Part shown: in pieces, positions 42,353 to 52,418 of the stretch
Layout: every line of letters starts with the position of its first letter
Position numbering within the stretch: the first letter of the stretch is position 1
NCBI RefSeq assembly: GCF_013459645.1
Contig: NZ_CP054861.1
Location: 1,352,001 to 1,416,000, forward strand
Length of the DNA: 64,000 bases
Source of the DNA: Martelella sp. NC20
GTDB taxonomy: Bacteria; Pseudomonadota; Alphaproteobacteria; Rhizobiales; Rhizobiaceae
Direction of reading: 5' to 3'
The notes under the pieces: model-generated
Database searches by the model: none
What the model was told of the DNA's origin: nothing
Seen by the model: the letters and a program-made list of their open reading frames with translations, nothing else
Program-made: the position numbers and the translations under genes

Positions 42353-43185
42353 TGAACACATCAGAAAGCCGCCTGACCCGCATCATCGCCTACATCACGC
42401 TCGGCGTTCTGCTCGCCATCACCCTGTTTCCGATCGCGCTTCTGGTGTTGAACTCGCTGAAGGGGTCGGCCGAGATCGTGCAGAACCCGCTGGCGCTGCC
42501 GTCGCGATTGCGCTGGGACAATTTCACCCGCGCCTGGTCGGACGCCAATTTCAGCCGCACGCTGCTGAACTCCGCGCTTCTGACCGGGATGACGATCGTG
42601 CTGGTGTGCACCACCGGCTCGCTGACGGCCTATGTGCTGGCGCGGCGCAAGATCAAGACCTGGAAAATCCTGACCTTCTATCTGCTCGCCAGCACCACCG
42701 CGCCGATCCAGTTGTTCCTGTTTCCGCTCTATTTCGGCTTTGCCCGGCTCGGGCTGATCAACAATCCGGTGGCGGTCGCCTTCATCTATACCGCGGTCTA
42801 TTCGCCGTTCGCGATCATGCTGCTTCGGACCTATTTCCTGGCGGTGCCGAAGGAGCTGGAAGAGGCTGCGCTGATCGACGGGGCGACCCACTGGCAGGTG
42901 TTTTCCCGCGTCTTCCTGCCGATCGTCTCTCCCGGCATCCTGACGGTGGCGCTGATCATCGGGCTCTATTCGTGGAACGAATTCCTGATCGCGACCACCT
43001 TCCTGCAAGGCCAGGAGCGGCTGACCGCCGTGGTCTCGTTCTTCCTGCTGTCCGGCCAGTACTCGTCCGACTGGGGCGTGGTCATGGCGGCGGCCCTCAT
43101 CATCATTCTGCCTATCGTAATTCTCTTCGTCCTGCTGCAGCGCCGCTTCATCGAAGGCATGGCCGGCGGCTCGGTGAAGGGCTGA
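42352..43185 (+). CDS. Sugar ABC transporter permease (MalG type)
   Basis: A 277-residue CUT1 permease, partner of the preceding gene. The EAA loop reads 'ELEEAALIDGATHWQVFSRVF' (begins near residue 165), and the N-terminus 'LFPIALLVLNSLKGSAEIV' matches MalG-type proteins. TAATG overlap with the upstream gene indicates coupled translation. Confidence 0.94.
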   Translation: MNTSESRLTRIIAYITLGVLLAITLFPIALLVLNSLKGSAEIVQNPLALPSRLRWDNFTRAWSDANFSRTLLNSALLTGMTIVLVCTTGSLTAYVLARRKIKTWKILTFYLLASTTAPIQLFLFPLYFGFARLGLINNPVAVAFIYTAVYSPFAIMLLRTYFLAVPKELEEAALIDGATHWQVFSRVFLPIVSPGILTVALIIGLYSWNEFLIATTFLQGQERLTAVVSFFLLSGQYSSDWGVVMAAALIIILPIVILFVLLQRRFIEGMAGGSVKG

Positions 43186-43198
43186 CAAGGAGCACTCA

Positions 43199-45289
43199 AT
43201 GTCCATTCCCGCAGATTATCAGGACCGCGTCTATGCCGGCGTGCTCGGCAAGCTGATCGGCGTCTATCTCGGCCGGCCTTTCGAGAACTGGCGCTATCGC
43301 GATATTCTCGAAAAACTGGGTCCGATCACCTATTACGTCCACGACCGGCTGGGCGATCCGCTGATCGTCACCGATGACGATATCGGCGGCACCTTCACCT
43401 TTCCGCGCGCGCTCGACGATTATGGCATATCGCCCGACCTGTCGTCGGAGGATATCGGCAGGGCCTGGCTCAACTACATCATCGAGGAACGTTCGATCCT
43501 GTGGTGGGGCGGGGCCGGCAACTCCACCGAGCATACCGCCTGGCTGAACCTGACGCGCGGCATTCCCGCGCCCGCCTCCGGCTCGATCGCCACCAATGGC
43601 GCAACGGTCGCCGAACAGATCGGCGCGCAGATCTTCATTGATGGCTGGGCGCTGGTTTCCCCCGGCAACCCGGCGCAGGCGGCAAAGCTTGCGCGCGCCG
43701 CCGGTTCGGTCAGCCATGACGGCGAATCCGTCAACGCTGCGGTGCTGTGGGCGGCGATGGAGGCGGAAGCCTTCGTGAGCAAGGATGTCGATCATCTTCT
43801 CGATACCGGTCTCTCCTTCATTCCGAAGGACAGCCTGATCGCCGGGCTGATCGCCGATATTCGCCAATGGACCTCGGGCAATGAGGACTGGGAGGCAACG
43901 CGGCAGAAGATCGAGGACAATTACGGCTACGACAAATATCCCGGCAATTGCCATGTCGTGCCCAACCACGCGCTGATGATCATGGCGCTGCTGCATGCGC
44001 CGCATGATTTCCAGCGCGGGCAGATGATCGTCAACACCTCCGGCTGGGATACCGATTGCAATGCCGGCAATCTCGGCTGCCTGCACGGCATCATGCTCGG
44101 GCTCGACGGGCTGGAGGCGGGTCCCGACTGGCGCGGCCCGGTCGCCGACCGGCTCTACATGTCGACGGCGGATGGCGGCCGCTCGGTGTCCGATGCGGTC
44201 GAAATCGCGCTCTGGCTCGCCAATCTCGGCCGCAAGCTTACCGGGGAGGCGGCGCTGCCAGCGCCGAAGGATGGCGCGCAGTTCCATTTCTCGCTGCCGG
44301 GCTCTGTCCAGGGCTTCCTGCCGCAGGGCGGAGAGACGGCGCTTGCCGGCATGAGCGTGACGGGCACGGGGTCGGCCCTGGCGCTCGATTATCATGCGCT
44401 GGCCCCCGGCCGCGAGGCGGCCGCGACGACGGCGGTGTTCTCCCCGCCCGATGCCACCCGGATGCGCACCTATGATCTGGTTGCAAGCCCGCGCATCCAC
44501 GCCGGCCAGACGCTCCGCGCTTTGGTCCGGGCCGAAGACGGAAATCATGGCGCGGTCGAGGTCAAGCTGCGCCTGCGCCACTATGACGGCTCGGACACGC
44601 TCGTCGATTGCGACATGCCGCATGCCACGCCGCTTTCGCCGGGCAAGACCGCCACGCTCGAATGGGTGGTGCCGGAAACGGGCTTTCAGCCGATCGCCGA
44701 GGTCGGCGTCGTGCTTTCCACATCGGAAGGCCGCAGCAATGGCCGCGTGCTTCTCGAAAAATTATGGTGGGACGGCTGCCCGGATGTGACCTTCAAGCGT
44801 CCGGCAGGCGCCGGCGATTTCTGGCGGCGGGCATGGGTCAGCAATGTCCATTTCTTCTCCAAGCATTTCCAGCAGGATATCCGCATCAGCCAGAATCGCG
44901 GCGACGGCCTGATCCTGCAGGGCGGGCGGAGCTGGACGGATTATGCGATCGAGGCCGACCTGATGCTGCATCTCGGCGCCTATGGCGGGCTGGTGCTGCG
45001 GGCCGAGGGCCAGCGCCGCTACTATCTCGCCCGCGTCACCCTCGATGGCGCGCTGCAGATCGTCCGCCGCAAGGATGAGAGCGAGGATATCCTGGCATCC
45101 GCGCCCTTCGAAACCGCGCTCGAACGCGCCTTCACGATGACGGCGAGCGTCAGCGGTGATCGCATTATTGCCGAGATCGGCGATTGCCGGGTGGAGGCAG
45201 CCGACGATGCCTTTCCGGGCGGCGCCGCCGGCATGCTGGTTCACGAGGGCGCGCTGTCATCCACCCGCATTCGGGTCCGCCCGGTTTAG
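43199..45289 (+). CDS. ADP-ribosylglycohydrolase family protein with C-terminal beta-sandwich domain
   Basis: A 696-residue protein. Residues about 8-350 form an ADP-ribosylglycohydrolase (DraG/ARH) fold with both magnesium-site motifs: 'VTDDDIGG' (TDDD at 58-61) and 'GWDTDCNAGNLGCLHG' (Asp284-Thr-Asp286). From about 370 the chain looks like beta-strand-rich domains; the last 190 residues ('HFFSKHFQQDIRISQNRGDG', 'YGGLVLRAEGQRRYYLARV') resemble the concanavalin-like fold seen in DUF1080 or LamG-type sugar-binding modules. There is no signal peptide. It sits inside a sugar ABC operon, so it probably cleaves an N- or O-glycosidic bond in the imported compound rather than modifying proteins; the substrate is unknown. 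Confidence 0.82.
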   Translation: MSIPADYQDRVYAGVLGKLIGVYLGRPFENWRYRDILEKLGPITYYVHDRLGDPLIVTDDDIGGTFTFPRALDDYGISPDLSSEDIGRAWLNYIIEERSILWWGGAGNSTEHTAWLNLTRGIPAPASGSIATNGATVAEQIGAQIFIDGWALVSPGNPAQAAKLARAAGSVSHDGESVNAAVLWAAMEAEAFVSKDVDHLLDTGLSFIPKDSLIAGLIADIRQWTSGNEDWEATRQKIEDNYGYDKYPGNCHVVPNHALMIMALLHAPHDFQRGQMIVNTSGWDTDCNAGNLGCLHGIMLGLDGLEAGPDWRGPVADRLYMSTADGGRSVSDAVEIALWLANLGRKLTGEAALPAPKDGAQFHFSLPGSVQGFLPQGGETALAGMSVTGTGSALALDYHALAPGREAAATTAVFSPPDATRMRTYDLVASPRIHAGQTLRALVRAEDGNHGAVEVKLRLRHYDGSDTLVDCDMPHATPLSPGKTATLEWVVPETGFQPIAEVGVVLSTSEGRSNGRVLLEKLWWDGCPDVTFKRPAGAGDFWRRAWVSNVHFFSKHFQQDIRISQNRGDGLILQGGRSWTDYAIEADLMLHLGAYGGLVLRAEGQRRYYLARVTLDGALQIVRRKDESEDILASAPFETALERAFTMTASVSGDRIIAEIGDCRVEAADDAFPGGAAGMLVHEGALSSTRIRVRPV

Positions 45290-45298
45290 GAGGTCGTC

Positions 45299-46357
<1,059 letters not shown>

Positions 46358-46470
46358 AGCCCGCCTGCCGGCCTCGCCCATGGACCTGTTTACGCGGCTG
46401 ACCAAAAGCTGAACGGATTGGCTTGATTGAAGTCAAGGCATGGTTCATCCCTCCTCCGTATTGGTGAGCC

Positions 46471-46971
46471 ATGCCAGCAGCCACGAACAAATCCGAATTG
46501 CTTGCGGTTTTCGACAAGGACCTTGCGAAGCTGAGAAAGACGCTCACAGAGGTCGATGAGGAGACGTCGGCCTTGTCTGCGCCTGATGACGCCGCCACGA
46601 TCAAGGGCATCATCGCGCACCGAACCCACTGGATGGGCAAGTTCCATCATTGGTACGAAGATGGTGTTGCGGGCCGGGAGGTGTTCGTGCCCGCCAAGGG
46701 CTACAAGTGGAACCAGCTCAAGGCCTATAACGCCCCACTTTATGCAAAGGGCGGCGACACGTCCTGGGCCGAGCTGCTTTCAAAGTTCGATGCCGCCTGC
46801 GACAAATTGCGGTCGTTTATCGTCTCCCGGGAAGATCACGAACTCTATACCAACGGCGTCTACGCCTGGACGGGGAAGTGGACGCTTGGCCGGTATGCCG
46901 AGGCAGCCGGGTCTTCGCATTTCCGATCCGCCAACAGCTATATCCGCAAGGCGTTGAAGCCCCCGCGATAG
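46471..46971 (+). CDS. ClbS/DfsB family four-helix protein
   Basis: A 166-residue protein of the ClbS/DfsB (DUF1706) family, a DinB-like four-helix bundle. Family traits are 'NKSELLAVFDKDLAKLRKTL', 'IIAHRTHWMGKFHHWYEDG', 'KGYKWNQLKAYNAPLY' and 'TLGRYAEAAGSSHFRSA'. ClbS of colibactin producers is a cyclopropane hydrolase protecting DNA, but most members have no known function. It is not near any toxin-synthesis gene here. Confidence 0.88.
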   Translation: MPAATNKSELLAVFDKDLAKLRKTLTEVDEETSALSAPDDAATIKGIIAHRTHWMGKFHHWYEDGVAGREVFVPAKGYKWNQLKAYNAPLYAKGGDTSWAELLSKFDAACDKLRSFIVSREDHELYTNGVYAWTGKWTLGRYAEAAGSSHFRSANSYIRKALKPPR

Positions 46972-47012
46972 GCTTCGCGTTTCGGGGGGGCATCAGCCTG
47001 AGTCGGAACGAA

Positions 47013-48815
47013 CTAGGCCGGCTCGAACAAGTCGGCGATTTCCATTTCCGGCACCAGCACCAGACCCTTGTCGGTGATCCGGATTTCGGGGATCACGGAG
47101 AGCGGGATCAGGTTGAAGCCCATATAGGGGATCGAGCAGCCGGCCTCTTCCCATGCGAGCTTCAGCACGCGCAGGTCGTCGGCCACGTCATGAACGCGCT
47201 TGTCGGAAAGAAGCCCGGCGATCGGCAGTTCCACCATGGCGCGGACCTTGCCGTCGGCGACAACGCAGACCCCGCCCTGAACATCCTCGATCGCCCGCAT
47301 CGCGACCTGCATGTCGGCCTCATTGGTGCCGGCGACGATGATGTTGTGGCTGTCATGGCCGACCGAGGAGGCGACCGCCCCGCGCTTCAGCGAGAAATTC
47401 GACAGCAGGCCGTGGGCGACATTGCCGTCGGACTTGCCATGCCGCTCGACCACGGCAACGAAGCAGAGATTGTGGCGGTCGAAATGCGACTGCCAGTCAT
47501 TGGCCGGTTCAAGCTCGATGATCTCGTGAACCGCGGTGATGCCCGGCAGTTCGGTGCGGATGCAGTGGGCCTTGACGCGCTCCACGGGCAGTTCCGGGAT
47601 GAGCTTCACCTGTTTCGGCAGCTTGACGGTGTGATAGGCGGCATCGGGATAGCGCCAGCGATCCGACAGCGCCGCGTCGAGTACCGCCGTCACCTTGCGA
47701 TCCTCGACCACCAGTTCGCCGCCATACCAGGTGTTGATCGGCTGCAGCGTATCGTCGAGCAGCACCAGATCGGCCCGCCTGCCGCCGCCAAGTCCGCCGA
47801 TCTCCTCGCCAAGGCCGAAGCGGGTCGCGCCGTGGAGCGAGCCCATCGCCCAGGCCTGTTCCGGCTTCATCCCGGCTTTCACCGCCTGACGCGTCACCCA
47901 GTCCAGTCCGAACATCAAAAGATCGTCGGCATCGCGATCGTCGGTGCACACCGCCACGCGCTTGTGGGAGGCGCCGAGCTCGGTGATCGCCTTGATCGCT
48001 TCGGGCAGCGAATGCCACGGCGTGGACGGCGGCCCGCCGCGCAGGAAAATCCAGACGCCCGCCTCCAGCAGGTCGTTGGCGATCTCGCGGTCGATCGCCT
48101 CATGGGTGTCGGTCACGCCGGCGGCGGCATAGGCGGCCACGAATTCGCGGCCATAGACATGGCCGGAGACCGGGCGGCCGCGTTTCAGCGCTTCGGCGAT
48201 GATCGCATGCGAGCGCTCGTCGCTCGTGGCAACGGGCACGAAATCCATCTTCTCGCCGAGCGCCACGGCTTCCGGCCATTTGTCGAAGATCGCGGCGATC
48301 TTGTCCGGGGTCAGGTCGCCGCCGGCGGTTTCCATCGCGGCAGAGGTCGCCGGCACGGTGGAGGGCACGGTGAGGTAGATCGACAGCGGCGCCTGACGGG
48401 CATCCTCCAGCATCGCCTCGACGCCCGCGACATCCATGACATTGCCGATCTCGTGGCTGTCGCAGAATATCGTGGTGGTGCCGTTCAGGAGTGCCGCCTC
48501 GGCATAGGCGCAGGCGGTCACCATGCTCGATTCGATATGCAGATGCGGATCGACGAGACCGGGGGCAATGATGCCGCCGTTGACGTCATAGCTTGCGGCC
48601 GAACGACCCTGATAGCTGCCCGCCGGCTTGACCGCTGCGATCCGTCCGCCCGCAAGCCAGATTTCACGACCGTCGAGTATCCGCTCGCTATAGGTTGACA
48701 GCACCCGCGCGCCGGCGATCACCAGATCGGGATCGGCCCGCCCGGAGGCGACGTCTGCGAGATGACGGGTCATTTCGGACAGAGGTGAAACGGAAAAGCG
48801 GGTGAGTCTGCTCAT
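47013..48815 (-). CDS. ade: Adenine deaminase
   Basis: A 600-residue amidohydrolase of the microbial adenine deaminase type, converting adenine to hypoxanthine and ammonia in purine salvage. The metal motif '[14 protein letters not shown]' and later '[10 protein letters not shown]', '[10 protein letters not shown]', and '[10 protein letters not shown]' carry the expected His and Asp residues; '[19 protein letters not shown]' is typical for adenine deaminase. I prefer the ATG at 48815; the frame's GTG nine codons earlier has no ribosome site. It stands alone between convergent DfsB and the DsbA-like gene. Confidence 0.93.
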   Translation of the reverse strand: MSRLTRFSVSPLSEMTRHLADVASGRADPDLVIAGARVLSTYSERILDGREIWLAGGRIAAVKPAGSYQGRSAASYDVNGGIIAPGLVDPHLHIESSMVTACAYAEAALLNGTTTIFCDSHEIGNVMDVAGVEAMLEDARQAPLSIYLTVPSTVPATSAAMETAGGDLTPDKIAAIFDKWPEAVALGEKMDFVPVATSDERSHAIIAEALKRGRPVSGHVYGREFVAAYAAAGVTDTHEAIDREIANDLLEAGVWIFLRGGPPSTPWHSLPEAIKAITELGASHKRVAVCTDDRDADDLLMFGLDWVTRQAVKAGMKPEQAWAMGSLHGATRFGLGEEIGGLGGGRRADLVLLDDTLQPINTWYGGELVVEDRKVTAVLDAALSDRWRYPDAAYHTVKLPKQVKLIPELPVERVKAHCIRTELPGITAVHEIIELEPANDWQSHFDRHNLCFVAVVERHGKSDGNVAHGLLSNFSLKRGAVASSVGHDSHNIIVAGTNEADMQVAMRAIEDVQGGVCVVADGKVRAMVELPIAGLLSDKRVHDVADDLRVLKLAWEEAGCSIPYMGFNLIPLSVIPEIRITDKGLVLVPEMEIADLFEPA

Positions 48816-48893
48816 GCTTGGCTCTTGTGCTGTTGGAGGCACTGGAAGGCTATCGGCAGGTTGTCCTGCGGTCCAGTCCTTTATCGCGCCGGC

Positions 48894-49505
48894 TCAGATG
48901 GCGCGGGCCTTGGCGATGGCTTCTTCCAGCAGCGGGCGGTCGAGGACGCCCGGATAGATCATCCGTCCGATCACGAATGACGGGGTTCCGTTGAACTGGA
49001 ACGCTTCGGCCTGATGGTAGTTGCGATCGAGAAGCGCGCCGATCTGCTCCTCGTTTTTCGAGACGCTGGCGGCGATCGCGTCGAAATCGAGCCCCGCGCC
49101 GGTGAGGATTTCCTCGACCTTTTCATGGCTCAGCCGGGTGTTGGCGCGCATCAGCGCGTCGAGCGCGGTCTCGTAGTCGCCGAGGAAGGCCGCGCCCTGC
49201 ACCGCCTGGGCGGCGTAGACGGAGACCGGCCCGAAGATCGGCCAGTCCTTCATCACCAGTTTGACATTGCCATCCCTGGCCACGACGTCGCGGATCATCG
49301 GATAGTCGCGCTTGCAATAGGTGCACTGGAAATCGAAGAACTCGACCACCGTGACATCGCCGTCGGGATTGCCGAGCACGGGCGCTGCCGGATCGGCGAA
49401 CACCTCTTCCGGCGAAGGCTCATGGGCAGCGGCGGGAAACCGGGGAAAGGCCGCAAGGCCGCCAGCAGCCAGCATTCCCGTCAAAATCGTACGTCTGTCG
49501 ATCAT
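48894..49505 (-). CDS. DsbA family periplasmic thiol oxidoreductase
   Basis: A 203-residue thioredoxin-fold protein with active site C61-T-Y-C64 in 'FFDFQCTYCKRDYPM', a helical insert and the cis-Pro segment 'FNGTPSFVIGRMIYPG'. The N-terminus 'MIDRRTILTGMLAAGGLAAF' is a signal peptide with paired Arg, compatible with Tat or Sec export. It resembles the BdbD/ScsC/Com1-like group. GGGAG supports the ATG at 49505; the longer frame adds 22 residues before the signal. Role: forming or isomerising disulfides in exported proteins. Confidence 0.9.
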   Translation of the reverse strand: MIDRRTILTGMLAAGGLAAFPRFPAAAHEPSPEEVFADPAAPVLGNPDGDVTVVEFFDFQCTYCKRDYPMIRDVVARDGNVKLVMKDWPIFGPVSVYAAQAVQGAAFLGDYETALDALMRANTRLSHEKVEEILTGAGLDFDAIAASVSKNEEQIGALLDRNYHQAEAFQFNGTPSFVIGRMIYPGVLDRPLLEEAIAKARAI

Positions 49506-49592
49506 TTTCGTCTCCCGCGTCATCGCCCCGGCAGTAGATCGCCCGAAACATGGCAAGGCAAGCGGCGGCATGCAAAAACAGCGCCGTCGCCG

Positions 49593-49636
49593 CTCACATT
49601 CGCGCGAGCGCGAGGGAAGAGCCGCGCGAACGTGAG
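49593..49636. other. Long perfect-but-one hairpin between divergent genes
   Basis: CTCACATTCGCGCG (49593-49606) pairs with CGCGCGAACGTGAG (49623-49636), 13 of 14 positions, over a 16-base loop. It lies upstream of both the DsbA-like gene and the DUF3830 gene, so it is not a terminator; it could be a binding site or a small repeat element. Confidence 0.6.
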
Positions 49637-49750
49637 GGAGGGGGATCGCGCGGCTCGATAAAAATATCTGATTGCCGCATGCGAAATTGAAATTGGACAG
49701 ACTTTGCCAAATTCCGGTTTCCTGTCTCGAAAACCACCGGGAGCCTGTTC

Positions 49751-50227
49751 GTGAGCGACAAGAAACTTTACCTGAAATTCGTCGATGCCGATGTCCAGGG
49801 CATAATTTCTCTTTATTGGGAAAACGCGCCGGAGACCTGCAAGGCCATCTGGGGCGCGCTCGAAAAGCCGATCCAGTGGCCGGCGACCCATGCGATTTTC
49901 TCCGGGCCCGAAATCATGATGGGCCTGCCGGAGGAAGCCCGCAATTTCGACCCGACCAAATTGCCGGCGGAAAACCAGACCATCCTGCCGGAGCCGGGCG
50001 AGCTGCTGTGGTTCTACCAGCCGAAGAACTTCTTCAAGATCGATCCCGAGGAGTTCTGGGAGATCGGCATGTTCTACGGCGTCGGCGGGCGGACATTCGG
50101 CCCGACCGGGTGGATATCCTGCACCTATTTCGGCAAGGTGACGGAAAATCTCGATGCGTTGGCGGCCCAGTGCAGGCTGATCCGCACCGAGGGCGCGAAG
50201 AAAGTGGAGATCGGCCGGCTGGCCTGA
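49751..50227 (+). CDS. DUF3830 family protein (cyclophilin-like fold)
   Basis: A 158-residue soluble protein that I assign to DUF3830 from features such as 'ENAPETCKAIWGALEKPIQW', 'THAIFSGPEIMMGLPE', 'LLWFYQPKNFF' and 'FYGVGGRTFGPTGW'. The family has a cyclophilin-like fold and unknown activity; it is often found with amide- or ring-compound uptake and hydrolysis genes. The start is a GTG. It is followed after 30 bases by a polyamine-type binding protein, so the two are one operon and may act on the same compound. Confidence 0.75.
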   Translation: MSDKKLYLKFVDADVQGIISLYWENAPETCKAIWGALEKPIQWPATHAIFSGPEIMMGLPEEARNFDPTKLPAENQTILPEPGELLWFYQPKNFFKIDPEEFWEIGMFYGVGGRTFGPTGWISCTYFGKVTENLDALAAQCRLIRTEGAKKVEIGRLA

Positions 50228-50257
50228 TCATCCGATAACCAACAGGAAGGGAATAGC

Positions 50258-51283
50258 ATGAAACTTGTTACAGCAATGCTCGCCGGCGTTTCCGTGCTGA
50301 CCGCCGTACCGGCCTTCGCCGCGGAAATCACCATCAATTCCTTCGGCGGCGCTTATGAGGAGGCGCACCGCAAATGCGTGATCGATCCGTTCACGGCCGA
50401 GACCGGCGCCGAGGTCAGGATCGTCACCGCCTATTCGGCTGACGCCTTCGCCCAGCTGCGCGCCCAGAAGGACGCGCCGCAATATGACGTGATCCATTTC
50501 TCCGGCGGCCAGGAAATCGTGGGCGCCAAGGAAGGCCTGCTGGCGCCGATCGATGCCGAAAAGCTCACCAACGCCGCCGACCTCTACCCCTTCGCCGGCG
50601 CCAACATGGCCAAGGGTGAAGGCCCGGCCTATCAGATCGCCGCCATCGGCCTGCTCTATAACAGCGACGAGCTTTCCGAGGAGCCCGCCATGTGGGCCGA
50701 CCTGATGAAGCCGGAGATGGCGGAAGGCCTGGTGCTGACCGACATTTCCAACACCTACGGCCTGTTCGGCTTCCTGATGCTGAACCGGATTGCCGGCGGC
50801 GACCTCGACAACATCCAGCCGGGCCTCGACGTGGTCAAGACCATGCTCGAGAACGGCGCCTTCGTGGTTTCGAAATCGCCGGAAATCCAGCAGGCCTTTG
50901 CCCAGGGCGGCACCTTCGTCGCCCCTTATGCCTCCGACTATGCCTATACGCTCAGAAAGGCCGGCCTTCCGGTCAAGTTCCAGCAGGGCGGGGAAGGCAC
51001 GCCGGCAAGCTACATCACCGCCAATCTGGTGGCCGGCCGCGACAATCAGGATCTGGCGCTGAAGTTCATCGATATCGAGCTTTCGCCGGAGGCCCAGGCC
51101 TGCTTTGCCGAGGCGCTGCGTTATACGCCCACCAATTCCAGAACCGAACTGCCGGAAGAGGTTGCCGCCGACGTCGCTTACGGCGAGGAAGGCGTGAAGA
51201 GCCTGATGCGTTTCGACCCCGAAGTGATCGAGGCCAACCGCGCCGACTGGGTCGTCGAATGGAACAAGGCAATCGCGCAATAA
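50258..51283 (+). CDS. ABC transporter substrate-binding protein (PotD type)
   Basis: A 341-residue periplasmic binding protein with signal peptide ending 'AVPAFAA' (residue 22). Mature start 'EITINSFGGAYEEAHRKCVI' and 'YDVIHFSGGQEIVGAKEGLL' are typical of the spermidine/putrescine-type family, whose alphaproteobacterial members bind polyamines, opines and other amines or acids. GGAAGGGA precedes the ATG. It is followed by a very stable hairpin and a repeat element before the permease genes. Confidence 0.9.
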   Translation: MKLVTAMLAGVSVLTAVPAFAAEITINSFGGAYEEAHRKCVIDPFTAETGAEVRIVTAYSADAFAQLRAQKDAPQYDVIHFSGGQEIVGAKEGLLAPIDAEKLTNAADLYPFAGANMAKGEGPAYQIAAIGLLYNSDELSEEPAMWADLMKPEMAEGLVLTDISNTYGLFGFLMLNRIAGGDLDNIQPGLDVVKTMLENGAFVVSKSPEIQQAFAQGGTFVAPYASDYAYTLRKAGLPVKFQQGGEGTPASYITANLVAGRDNQDLALKFIDIELSPEAQACFAEALRYTPTNSRTELPEEVAADVAYGEEGVKSLMRFDPEVIEANRADWVVEWNKAIAQ

Positions 51284-51296
51284 GGCGGTGCGCCCG

Positions 51297-51327
51297 CCCC
51301 GCATCCCGGCTCTGCCGGGATGCGGGG
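51297..51327 (+). terminator. 14-bp perfect hairpin after the PotD-type gene
   Basis: CCCCGCATCCCGGC (51297-51310) pairs perfectly with GCCGGGATGCGGGG (51314-51327) over TCT, 13 bases after the stop. No T run follows. It is the strongest hairpin in the window and probably ends or attenuates most transcripts, leaving few to reach the permeases. Confidence 0.65.
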
Positions 51328-51349
51328 TGAATCAACAGCGTCGGAGCCG

Positions 51350-51533
51350 CATTGGCCCTGCGTCTTGCTCCCAATACTCTCTCCCGCTTGCGGGAGAGAT
51401 GCCCCGAAAGGGGCAGTGAGGGTGAAACGGCATATCCATTCTTGAAGGCGTCCGAGGTGAAAGCCTCCCCCCTCACTGTCGCTGTCGCGACATCTCTCCC
51501 CTCCGGGGCGAGAAGATTGGCGGGCTATGCGGT
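51350..51533. repeat. Mosaic palindromic repeat, family R1, copy c, inside an ABC operon
   Basis: Blocks 'ctctcccgcttgcgggagag', 'gccccgaaaggggcagtgag', 'cctcactgtcgctgtcgcga' and 'ctcccctccggggcgaga' match copy a. It lies between the substrate-binding protein and the first permease gene, which places an R1 element inside an operon rather than at its ends. Confidence 0.85.
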
Positions 51534-51593
51534 TGGGTGCGTTATAATAGACGCTTGCGTGGTACACAGCATCAACAAGAGGAAACCCAGCGG

Positions 51594-52418
51594 ATGAACT
51601 CCGACCGTGCAGAAAACGCGCTTCTGGTTTCGCCCGGTCTGCTGCTTCTGGCGCTGGCGTTTTTCCTGCCGATCGCGCGCATGCTGATGCTGTCGGTGAT
51701 GGGGCCGGAGGGTTTCACGCTTTCCCATTTTGCCGAATTCGTCCGCGAGCCCTATTACCTCAATGTGCTGTGGCGCACGATCCGGCTGTCCTTCATCATC
51801 ACGCTGATCTCGGCGCTGGTCGGCTTTCCGCTGGCCTATATCATGGCCCGCGCCGGGCCCAGCCTCCGGCTGTGGCTGATCATCGTCATCCTGCTGCCGC
51901 TGATGACCAGCGTCGTGATCCGCACTTTCGGCTGGATGGTGATCTTCGAGCGTGGCGGCATCATCTCGTCGACGCTTTACGATCTCGGACTGGTGAAGCG
52001 CAATTTCACGCTGATGCGCACCGAGACCGCGATCGTGATCGGCATGGTGCAGGTGCTGCTGCCATTCATGACGCTGTCCATTCTCGGCGTGGTCACCCGC
52101 ATCGACCAGCGCCTGGAGGAGGCCGCGCGCACCATGGGCTGTTCCTTCCTGCAGGCGTTTCGCCATGTGGTGCTGCCGCTTGCGATGCCGGGGATCGCGG
52201 CCGGTTCGCTTCTGGCGTTCACGCTGTCGGCAAGCTCGTTCGTGACGCCGAGCCTGCTGGGCGGTCCGCGGCTGCAGGTGCTGGCGGCCTCGATCTATTC
52301 GTCGGTGACGCAGACGCTCGACTGGCATTTCGCCGCCGCCCAGGCGGTGATCCTGTTCCTCGGCATCGCGCTCACCCTCATCCCCTATTTCAGGTTGACG
52401 AGGGGCCATCATGGTTAA
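51594..52418 (+). CDS. ABC transporter permease (PotB type)
   Basis: A 274-residue six-helix permease of the spermidine/putrescine family. 'LPLMTSVVIRTFGWMVIFERGG' style region ('VVIRTFGWMVIFERGGI') and the EAA loop 'RLEEAARTMGCSFLQAFRHVV' are characteristic. The ATG at 51594 follows AAGAGGAAA; the longer frame from 51537 runs back toward the repeat and lacks a ribosome site. It overlaps the next gene by eight bases. Confidence 0.93.
   Translation: MNSDRAENALLVSPGLLLLALAFFLPIARMLMLSVMGPEGFTLSHFAEFVREPYYLNVLWRTIRLSFIITLISALVGFPLAYIMARAGPSLRLWLIIVILLPLMTSVVIRTFGWMVIFERGGIISSTLYDLGLVKRNFTLMRTETAIVIGMVQVLLPFMTLSILGVVTRIDQRLEEAARTMGCSFLQAFRHVVLPLAMPGIAAGSLLAFTLSASSFVTPSLLGGPRLQVLAASIYSSVTQTLDWHFAAAQAVILFLGIALTLIPYFRLTRGHHG

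Noticed and set aside
40034..42361. Minus-strand open frame of 775 codons opposite the sugar transporter genes
   Set aside because: It covers two recognised genes on the other strand and shows only His/Arg/Asp/Gly-rich low-complexity text.
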